From Owenia fusiformis (lineage: Eukaryota > Annelida > Polychaeta > Sabellida > Oweniidae), in NCBI GenBank assembly GCA_903813345.2, contig CAIIXF020000005.1, forward strand, positions 27,407,375 through 27,471,374: a stretch of 64,000 nucleotides of DNA, read 5' to 3'. The notes under the pieces were generated by a model. That model was not told the origin of the DNA. It ran no database searches and saw nothing but the letters and a program-made list of their open reading frames with translations. Below, one piece after another: positions 28,201 through 40,200 of the stretch (positions are counted from its first letter, which is position 1; each line of letters starts with the position of its first letter). A program made the translations under genes and the position numbers.

Positions 28201-31200
28201 TTTTGTTACATTCTCGCATTTGTTAGAGTAATCTATCTCATGGGCATATGTTTAGAGAATAAAAATCTAATTAAAGTCACATAATGAATTGTGTAATAAA
28301 AAATATCATGTCATAAATAGGTTAAATTTAAATATAGTTCAGTTTAGTGCAGTTTTGTCACATTTTCACAAATGTTACAGTAATCTGATTCATCCTTATG
28401 GGATTATCATGATCTAAACTGCCATTAATTATTAGACTCCAGATGTAAATCTGGAGTCTATTGTTTTCGTCAGTATTCTTATTATTCTTTATTCTTTATT
28501 ATTCTTTATTATTCTTTCCCAGTTTTCTCGATAACCATAAGGCTTCCAATAAAGATCATTATGCAGTCAATTTATGTCCAGTATCTAGTTCCTCGGAAAT
28601 TGGGTCAAATTTTTATCTAGGTCAAAGGTCAAGAACTAGGTCAAATCCAGTACTTTGTCACTTTTTTCGATTTTCTCGGTCGTCCTTCAATATTTTTGAT
28701 CCGGGTTTTTTTCATTGTGTTCCTCATAAAAAAGTAGAAAATCTAGGGTCGATTTAGTTTTTTGGTATCTCAAACCGATTTCGAGATATCAGTGTCCGAA
28801 AACGAGGTCCAAAAAAAAAATCTCCGAATCCAATGTCCAGGATATCAGTCTTATAGGAAATTTTCTCAGGATTCCGAATCTGAAAACCAAATTCGAATCA
28901 GACTTCCGGTTCAGAAGTTATGGCGTTTTGAAAATTCAAAAATCGCTAAATTTGGTGCCTCATGTTAATTCAATGGGAAAAAATATTTTTTTGAAGTGTA
29001 AAATACGAGATATAGACTAAGCACAGCTAAACATAATGGAAGCCCATAAAAGAAAGGAACCTCAAAACCTTCTTTTCATAAAAATTTGGACACCAAAATC
29101 CCTAGGTCAAAATCTAGGTCAAATTCAAAGTTTTTCCTTATTTTTGCAATTCTGACACTACAGATTAATTATATTCTTCGAAATTTTGTATACATGTAGC
29201 CAAGAGTGTGCTAATAGTGTTAGCCTTTTGCCGTCAGAAAGTATTTTGACCCACTTTTGAGATATGGTGTCCGAAAAGTAGGTCAAAATAAAAAATTCTC
29301 CAAATTTAACGTTTGAGTTATGAATTAAGTATAAAATTTTCTCAGGAATCCGAATCCGCAAATCAAATTTCGATCCGACTTCCTGTTCGGAAGTTATGGC
29401 GTTTTGAAAATTCAAAAATCGCTAAATTTGGTGCCTCATGTTAATTCAATGGGAAAAAATATTTTTTTGAAGTGTAAAATACGAGATATAGACTAAGCAC
29501 AGCTAAACATAATGGAAGCCCATAAAAGAAAGGGACCTCAAAACCTTCTTTTCATAAAAATTTGGACACCAAAATCCCTAGGTCAAAATCTAGGTCAAAT
29601 TCATAGTTTTTCCTTATTTTTGTGATTCTGACACTATATTTAAATGATTTCCTTCAAAATTTTGTATACAGGTAGGAAAGAGTGTGCTAATAGTGTTAGC
29701 CTTTTGCCGTCAGAAAGTATTTTGACCCACTTTTGAGATATGGTGTCCGAAAAGTAGGTCAAAATAAAAAGTTCTCCAAATTTAACATATTAGTTATGAA
29801 TTAAGGGTAGAATTTTCTCAGGAATCCGAGTCTGCAAACCAAATTTCGATCCGACTTCCGGTTTGAAAGTTATGGCGTTTTGAAATTTCGAGAAAAATCG
29901 ATCTGATGGTATCCTGATAGAAAGTCAAGAGTAGAGAAGAAAATATTGAAAACTGCATCCATCCTTCCTTTGTGATCCTATCGTATCCTTTTAATCTACC
30001 TTTCCTTCGTATCCTCTCCTTCCTATCCTTCCTATTCTATTCCTTCTTCCTATTCTATTCTATCATTCTTTCCTATTCTATCCTATCGTTCCTTCCTATT
30101 CTAGCCTATCCTTCCTTCCTTTTTCATCCATCCATCCATCTTTTTCTGGATGACTCAGCTTATTTTGGATGACTCGGCTTATTCTGGATGACTCGGCTAA
30201 AAAAAAGTCTAGATCTGGAGTCTGAAATTGAACTTCGTTCAATTTCCAAAGTCTAGTTATTATTATTATTATTATTTATTTATTCAGTAAGCTAAGTTTT
30301 GAAATACATACAATGAGCGGGTGACACAAATTGTGTATATTCCCGACAGGGTAATAAGTTGCCTACATAGAAACAGAGGGGGATCTGTTTGTGTGCAAAT
30401 GCTTGTAATGGATGGTAAATGAATTGTGTGTCATAAAGCCCAAAATATAAAGTATACGAATGATAATCAATTATTGACAAAGTACTTTTTCAGTTCTCTT
30501 TTCATGATGTGAACACTTCGAGAAGATTTAATCTTGTTTGGTAATTGATTCCAAATTGTTGGTGCTGTGAAAGTTAACATTGAAATGCCATAGTTCGTCC
30601 TTACTTTAGGTTTATCATAAGAATCCTTGTTTCTGGTATTGTGATCATGTCTCGCCTGGACCATTTTGAAAAAGTTAGGAAAAATTTTCTGGTAGTTATC
30701 AAGCTTATTTATCCATTTATACATGAATAAACATTTCTGTTGTTTGTGTATGTCAAAAATATTTAAAAGGTTTAACTGTTTGAATAATGGTAGGGAATGA
30801 GCCCTATAATCGCTGTTTGTTGCAATGCGGGTGAATTTCTTTTGCACAAGATATAGGGAATTTAATGAACTACATGTTTCACCCCAAATAACATTGCCAT
30901 ATATAAGATGGGAATATATAAGTGAATAATAGATACTCATAAAACCGCTGATATTCAACAGTTGTTTAACTCTATATAAAATACCAATTGTCCTAGAAAT
31001 TTTTGCATTAACAGAAGCAATATGCCGTTTCCAGTTCAAATGGTTATCTATTGTTATTCCAAGAAAGTTAATATGATCAACTTGTTCAAGTTGTTTGTCA
31101 TTTAGATAGATTTTTATATTATTTGCATTAAATCTTTTTTGTCTTGAGGAAAAAATGATATATTTTGTTTTATTAGCATTGAGTGATAATTTGTTTGTGA

Positions 31201-34200
31201 CCAGCCATTCCTCAATATGTTTGAGTTCAGTGTTTAAAGTTTCTGTCAGGTCATGTAGATTTTTGCCTTTGATCAATAAATTAGTATCATCTGCAAATAA
31301 GACGAAAAATAGTGTCGGAGAAGAAAGATAAATATCATTAATATATAATATAAAAAACAGGGGTCCCAAAATTGAGCCTTGAGGAATACCGCAAGTGATC
31401 AACTCACGATTAGAGATTGTTTCCTTATATAAAGTTTGCTGAAATCTATTTTTAAAATAACTTTTTATCCAGTCAAGAGCAACACCACGTATACCATAAT
31501 ATTGAAGTTTGTCAAATAGTATGTTATGATCTATTGTATCGAAAGCTTTGGAAAAGTCAATGAATAATCCTATTGTAAATTCACCATCATCGATAGATTT
31601 TCTGATCTTTTCAATAAATGTTAACACACCCATGAAAGTTGATCTCTTTTCCCTAAATCCAAATTGATTAGTATACAAAATGTCAATGATATCTATAAAC
31701 TTTGTTATTCTTTTATGCATTATTTTTTCCAAAATTTTTGAAAAAACAGGTAATACAGATATTGGCCGATAATTGGTGAAAAAATGTTTGTCATCTTTTT
31801 TATAAATCGGTATAACTTTAGCAATTTTAAGTTGGTCCGGAAAAACTCCGTTTGAAATGGATAAATTAAAAATATGCATTAGAGGCTGATATAGAACAAA
31901 ACCGCATTCTTTCATAATAAAAGGTTTAAAATCATCATGACCTGCAGCAGAAGGTTTTAAATTAGAAATTATTTTTTGTAGTTCATTAACATCAACTGGG
32001 TCTAAAAAAATTGAAGAAGCCTGTTGACCTAATGTTTGCATAAAATCTAAAGGTTTTTTATCTGACTTTGGAATTTTGGCAGCTAATTTTTCTCCAACTT
32101 TTACAAAGAAATTATTAAACTGATTAGCTATATCCTGTTTGTTGGTTATTTTCGCATTATTTTGAATGAAGAAGTCTGGAATGTTATTATTTTTATTCTT
32201 TCTTTGAAGTATCTCATTAATTATTTGCCAATTTGCCTTTATGTTGCCTTGATTCAGTTTAAATTTGTTATTATAATATTGCTTTTCAGATAAACAGATT
32301 AATAAGGCTGGAATTTTAAGCATTTTATACTTAATTGCTTACCAGTCCTGGCATCTTAATGATTTTTTCAATTGTATACTTTTATCTCATTCTTTTTGAA
32401 CTCTCCATGTATTTCATTATGATCTTTCATTTAATTACGATCAATTTCTTTTACAGTATGATGAATCCTTGAGTATTTGTTTTTTGTCATGATGTTGCAT
32501 GTCTCATGGTCAGACCTTTGAATATTTGAGGGTTTTGTGAATGTTTGTTTTATATATACAGGGTTTCTCGAAAGTATGCCCCCCCCCCCCCTAGGCAGAC
32601 ATATTCCAGTGTCCTCATAGTATGTGTCATATATCATTTTAAAGCTTATCCAAAGTTACATTGATTCGCCAAGTATCATGGTTTAACTCCCAAATGGGAA
32701 AAAGTTACAGTCATTTTAAAAGTTAGTGTTTTGTAAAAATAAAGTTCAATTTTACACCACATTACTAGTCAATGAGTCCCCTCTTGGCCATGTTAACAGC
32801 AGCAATTATTTTCAGATATTACCTTCAGATAAAAGCCTTTCAGATAAAAGCCTTTCAAATAGGGGTGTAGAATTTTATAACCCTCTTAAAACCTGTTATG
32901 GGCACTTTAGAAGAGTTTCCTCGGAGTTTCTACCCTCATCGTTCTCTTTTTCCAACTCAATATCTATCCGACCCGAAAAGAATTGCTGCTGTTATGATGG
33001 CCTGGGAGGACACATTGACTAGTGATTTGGTGTAAAATTGAACTTCATTTTGACCAAATACTAAATTTTGAAATACCTGTAATTTTTTCACATTTGAGAG
33101 TTGAACCATGATACTTGCCGAATCAATGTAATTTTGGATAAGCTTTAAAATGATATATGCCACATACTATGACGACACTGGTATATGTCTGCCTAGGGGG
33201 GGCCCCATACTTTCGGTACACCCTGTACTATAGATTTGACTTTTTGTTTGTCTTCCATTGAGTCACTGGACCCACATTCCTTGTGAAGGGATGTTTGACA
33301 GAAGTTGAGGGGGGGGGGGGGCACAAGAACTTAGCAATTTTTTTTTCAAAATTGGTTACATATTGTAGATTTGCTTTTTTGTAATTATTCCATTAAGTCA
33401 CTGGACCACTGCATTTCTTTTAGAGGGATGTTTGACAGAAGTTGAGAGGAAAGGCACAAGAACTTATCAACTATTTTCAAAATTGTTTTGAGTTTTGTAA
33501 GTCTTCCATTAAGTCACTAGACCTCCGCATTTCTTTTGGAGGGATGTTTAACAGATATTGAGGGGGTGCAACAAAGACAAGAAACAAATTGAGAGTTCTG
33601 ATTTATTTCACATTACTTTTTTTTAGTTAATCATACTAATGATTACCCTTTGCTAAATTCAGAATAGCCCTGATTTCATAAAAATGTCATATTTACTTTG
33701 ATAACTCAAGATATGTCATAAGATTGGTTCAAACTTTATAGGCTGATGCCTCATGGGCACACTTGACCTCCCTAAATAGAATTTTCAATTTTTGGCAATA
33801 AGTTTTCCTGAAAAATATAGGTTTTTTATATAACGTATGTCAGATTTTGATCAAATTTTGTAGCCCAATGCTTCGTGGGACTAGAACTTAGGCATTTTAA
33901 TATCAATTTAAAAACGTCCTCACATTTCATAAACAAATATAATTTTTTAATGATATTTTTGGGAATATCTTTAACAATGCTGTGTGTAGAATGTTGACCA
34001 AAGTCTCAAATCAAAATGCCTATGATTTTTCTATTGATGATTTAATAATTTTAAATTTGGATATTACTGTCTTATTTAGTATATACTTGTATGTCCAAGC
34101 GTAGTCTTCCAAAAGATGTAACTGTCTGGGTGTTTTGTATTTGTTATTTTATTTCATGATAGCCATTAGAGCATGTCATAAGAGCTCAAATAAAACAGAG

Positions 34201-37200
34201 ATATGCTTATTAAGATTTTTGTTTTTCAAATAGCTATACCACATACCACTTTTTCTGCTATATTTGGTGAACAAAGGCCCAGGAGGCAGAACACCAATGC
34301 TATCCACATTATGCAGCCTGGAAAAGTAATACATTTTTATGACAGTTTAAATTCTGCAACTCTCATCTGATAATGACACACTACATGTTCTGCAACTTCT
34401 CATGGTAACTTTTAAATAAACTTTAAAGAATTTAATATTATAATCTGTCACAAAATACTCTGCAACTTCTCGTGGTGACTGTTAGATAATTTAATATTGT
34501 AATCTGTCACAATCCTCATGGTAACTATGAGATAAACTTTATAGTATTTAATATTGTAATCTGTCTGCAACTTCTGATGGTAATTGATAAAAAATAAATA
34601 AACATTATAGAATTAAATATCAGAATATTTAACAAAATGACATCTTAAATAGTGTAACCTATCTTACCTTCTTGGTGCTTGTTGGATGTTCTGGCACATG
34701 GAACAAAGGAATGAAATTAAACTTTGTATTGCTGACATGTCAGTTTGAATTAATGAGAAATTTATTATTTTATCAATCAGACATTATCAGCTGTTTTGTA
34801 TTGATTCACTTTTATTCATTCTTTATAGGGGTTTACGTGGATTTATTATTGTTGAATTCTCATTGATTTTAAAATAAAGCTCAAACTTTACATAATGTTT
34901 CAGACTGGTTCCTCTGGATCCAAACTGTAATTGTACTTGAAACACATTTTGTTCATTGGGATTTGCTTCTCCTTGGACTTGTCATTTTTATGTCAATACT
35001 AGAAATGGTGACATGGTGAAATGGTGTTTGGTATCCAATTTTTTGAACATTGTTTGGCAGTTGGTGTTTGGCGTCTGTAACAATGTTACGTGGTCAGTGT
35101 CTGTAACAAATGGCAGGAGCTGGCCTTTTTCATGTTGATGTCTTGTACTAGTACATGCTTTTTTATTATACAACCTTTATATCCATTATTTATGTTACCT
35201 AGGGTTTATGCTAAATTGATGGGCATATATGAATGGTGAAAAACATTCTTAGTATCAAAATATACTGAATGTATACTGACTTATACTATACTATACTGTA
35301 AGGTGAAAAAATCTCTATGGAAAAATTATGTGTGGTATTTTATTTTCTGTTTCACGTATCCAAAATATTTGTATAAATATGGATAAAAATAAGTCGCTGA
35401 CATATTATTGAGATATCTAATACTGTATATATATTCTCAAATAGTGAAAAATATAAGTTTTGTAGATTAAATCCAGGGATTGGGTAATACTTTGAGAACT
35501 TAATCAAAAATTGATTTTGATCAGTAGATTCGAGAACTAGAAATACAGCTTCTCACTTCTCACCAATTGAGCATTAAGAAGTAATTTTTAGAAGAATATT
35601 TCAATCTTATTCTCTATGTGTTTTAGAGGGCAGTAGTCGGAGGGCAATCACCAAAGCTTCATCAGAGAGAAGAATGAGCCCTGGGCCCTCATCTAGGAGT
35701 ACAAGCCCTGCTAGGAAGCTGAAAAGTACAATTCTTTCATTTGATGTAGAGGGGGGGGGGGGGGGGGGCATCACAACACATTTAGTGCAGTCTAATTACT
35801 GTAATGATATATTTTTGCCATGACAGGACTTTTTCTTGTTAAAAATTTGGGATCATAAATGGTAGTACATTTATTGAAAATAATAGCTTGTACACAATTT
35901 GTTGTTTTTTTTCATTGAATTTGAGCTTTTATTTGATGCAGTTAATTTGATGTAGGCATTAGTATATTTTGGCTAATTAACTATTAATTATTGGGTATTT
36001 CTTTAAAATATTGGCATCCAAACTCAAAGATGCAATGGATGACCAAGTTTTAAATGTCTTTGTTTCGCATACATGTATATTTTATCTACAAATATTTAAG
36101 AGTTTGTTGTTTTTTTCAGCTGGAGCTGGAGGGAAATTCCTGAATACCATGGCAACCACTGCTGGTGAGAAGTATGAACTGTTAGAGGCAATCGACAAAC
36201 AAATGAAACTGGATAGAGGTAGGAACAGGACCGTAAATGCCATTTGACTCATCTTTTTTACTCGCTGTTTGTCTTTAAAATTTGAATAAAGTAGCTGAAT
36301 CATCAACTTTTCAGTGTTAAGTAATAAGGTCGTCATAATTTTTATTTGGTCGTGCATAGGATATACAAAATGAGGAGTCTTTTGGAATAAACCAATGATT
36401 CATATTTGATGTGATGATTTACTTCAATGGAGTTTATTAGTTATTAAATTACCTCAAAAAGTTTTTGGCATTTGGTCATAACCTATTATCATACTTTTGT
36501 ATTTACAAAAACTCACATTTCAAGTTTGAGTCTTTTCATGTTCAATGCAATGATATTAATGTGCTATGTATGCTCTAGGCAAGCAAACAGGCACAGAACT
36601 GGCCCAAGCTGCAGTCATCATCGGAACATGCCCAGACATGTGCCCAGAAAAAGAGCGGTATGTACGTGAAGACAGGAGACGTTTGGGACTATTTGAGATC
36701 CTCCCTGGCACTGAACATATCCCTGGGAAGAACCCTGAGGCTGACCACGCCAGGTGTATTAAGGAGTATAGCAGGTCCTCGGCAGACCAGGTATGTTTGC
36801 TTCTGCTTGAGGGTTATCTATGATCATTTTTAGCTCACATGGTGAGCTTTTGCAATCACTCACTCATCCGTCTGAAAACTCCCCTATGACTCCTAGTTCA
36901 AAAGCTCGCCTATTTTCAAAATGGCCGCCATTTTTGTCCCGCGAAATTCACTTTTGACCCATTTCCTAGCTTTACAAATAATTTCAAGTGTCCTACATTG
37001 TAAAACTCCATATCAATGTAAAAAGCAGATGTATGAAATAATTTTGTTACGAAAAATCAGCAAAAAATTACATCTATTTTTTTTTATTTTCAGCCATTTT
37101 AGTTAACATTGATTTGTCCATCTGTCTCGCAAAATCCACTTTTGGACCATTTGCCTTAAACCCTCTGTTAAGGATACCCGTTTTAAGTTAATTTTGTTCA

Positions 37201-40200
37201 ACAATAAAAAAAAACTTTCCTATGACTCTTGGTTCAAAATCTCGCCTATTTTCAAGATGGCCGCCATTCTTGCCTCGCGAAATTCACTTTTGGCCCATTT
37301 CCTAGCTTTACAAATAATTTCAGCTGTCCTGCATTGTAGAAAGCCATATCACTGTAAAGAGTAGTTGTATGAAATAATTTTGTTACAAAAAATAAGCAAA
37401 ATATTATATCCGTTTTTTTATTTTCAGCCATTTTAGTTAACATTGATTTGTCCATCTGTCTCGCGAAACCCTCTTTTGGACCATTTGCTTAAAACCTCTG
37501 TCGATAGGATTCCAGTTTCAAGTTATTTTTGTTCAACATCAATACAAAAAACTCCCCTATGACTCCTGGTTCAAAAGCTTGCCTATTTTCAAAATGGTCG
37601 CCATTTTAGTCTCGCGAAATTCAGTTTTGGCCCATTTCCTAGCTTTACAAATAATTTCAGGTGTCCTGCATTGCAAAAAGCCATGTCACTGTAAAGAGTA
37701 GTTGTATGAAATAATTTTGTTACAAATAATTAGCAAAAAATTTTATCCGTTTTTTTTTCAGCCATTTTTACACCGATTTGTCTATCTGTCTCTCAGTCAG
37801 TCCAAAATAGTGGCAAGTGGCTTGAAATAATTTTGTTACAAAAAATCAGTAAAAAATTGTATCCGTTTTTTTTTATTTTCTGTTATTTTAGCCATCATTC
37901 ACTTCACTTTTGAGCAACACCATGTGAGCCCAGTACCCACGGTACTAATTTTTAATGTTTATTTTGTCTAGTATTGTTCTAAATTTTGATAGAAGTGCCT
38001 AAATCTTTTTGATTTCTGCATAATTTAGATTGTGCCATTCATTCCTGTTTACTTTATTCCTTGCTAATTCCACTCTTTGTCAGTCTAGTTATGTCACGAC
38101 CAGAAGTGTTGACATATTGTTATAGTCTCCAGCTTTTTGTGGATGGTGATCGGCATCTGTAACAAATGATGGTGTCTAAGAAATACCAGGTGGTGATATT
38201 TTGCATGTTGGTTGGTGTTTGGCAGTTGGTTGATGTTTGGTAGTTGTTGTTCAGTGTTTGGCATTCGGCAGTTGTAGTCTGTAACAAATGGTAGTTAATG
38301 GCATTTTGCATGTTAATAGTAATGCCTTGTTTTAGATATGACTTAATCATCAGAGCATTTTACACAAAGTAGGTGAATAAATCTGAACCATATCTGAAAT
38401 TAATTCCCTGTAATGTGTTTTTGTAGGAAATGCCACTGGCCCATGAACTGAGGCCACCTCATGTGTTGGCTATGACAATGAACTATATCGTCAATAATAT
38501 AATGGATGAGGGCCATGATGGGAACTGGGCTGATTGGTACGAGTTTGTCTGGAGTAGGACGAGAGGCATTAGAAAGGTGAGCTGTAGAATTCATTTATAG
38601 GCTTGCTAGTAGGCTAGAACAATTGATGATATCTTTTTAGTCTTGTATATAATATGTACTTTAACAATGTGGGCTTCAAGTTGGCTATTTCTACAATTAC
38701 TCTACAGTGGCTGACTTGTACAAGGTCAAGTATAAAAAATGTTTTAGAACTCTTAAATTAAACCATCATCAAAATGGGAAGTGCCTTCATACTGTGCTCA
38801 CCATAACAACACCAGGTTTTAGAAGTTAGTGCAGACTGAATTACATATTTTGGAGAAAACTCATTCCTTCACTTTCTATATGAATGTACCAGTATGTATG
38901 TATTATACAGTACTGATATGATGTTTTTTGTGATTGTTTTTAACAGGATATCACCCAGCAACAGCTGTGTAATGAGACAGCTGTAGATCTTGTCGAAAAA
39001 TGCTGTAGATTTCATATCTTGTGCTCTGGAAGACTCTGCGAGGAAGACGTTATGGCATTTGATGAGAAGATAAACAGCGAGAATATGACGAAGTGTCTGC
39101 AGACGCTGAAGGAAATGTACTGGGATATGGAGCACAAACACGGGAAGTTATGTCAGAATGAGGCTGAGTTCCGGGCGTACACTGTACTCATGAACCTCAA
39201 TGAGGGAGATACATTGAGGTATTTATTTTAGTTTTAGTTATTTTAGTTCTGTTGAGATTTGTATTTTATGCTATGTAAACTATTTTTTTCTCAAAGAGCA
39301 ATGTTGCTTCATTATTTTTCCTATTTGAAACATGGTATCCATTACAGTTTCCCAACTGTATAACTTACAGGGCAGTATGAAATTCAAGATTAATTTCATT
39401 AGTTTCCTATTTAAAGGTGCAACAATTAGTGCAGGGGGGCCATTCAACGATCCTCGTCCAGTGTCAAATTATATTTAAGTTCAGATATTTCATCAAGACT
39501 AACATATATTTTTATTATTATCTCTAAAGAAACCCCATGGATGAACATTATTTCAGCTGATGTTCCTCTTGAAACGTGGTGGATCTTAAAAATCTATAAG
39601 TGGGACTTCCTTTATGGGAGCTTTGAACTGAATTTTCACTTCTAAATGCTGAAATTGAGAGTTTATCCATACATTTTAAGAAGATAGGTATGTCAAAGAA
39701 GATGTTAAGCCAAATATTGACCTGATAGCTCAGAAAAAATAGAAAATTTCAAATTTTCTCTCTACAGTCCTTGTTGCCCCTTTAAAGCATGGTTTCCATT
39801 ATATAGTCAGATGTCTATTGTGTCCCAACAGTATACAACAGTTAGGGGGCAGCATGAAAACTCAAGATTAATTTTATTATTTTTCCTTTGTGATACATGT
39901 ATTCCATTGTTTTATTTACAACTCATCAGAGCTGCCCAAGAGTTGAGACCAGATATTCGCAACTCTTCAGAGATGAAGTTCGTCTTAGAAGCCTACTTTG
40001 CCCTCAATAGCAACAACTATGTTAAATTCTTCAAACTCGTCAAGAAAGGCTCATTTCTGAATTCCTGCATCATGCATCGTTACTTCAATCAGGTCCGCAG
40101 TAAGGCCCTGTCTACAATGCTACGTAGTTATAAGAGCCCTGGAAAGGATATGCAGGTATGGAAGTTCAATATTAATCTACATGTACATGTTTTTCATAAA

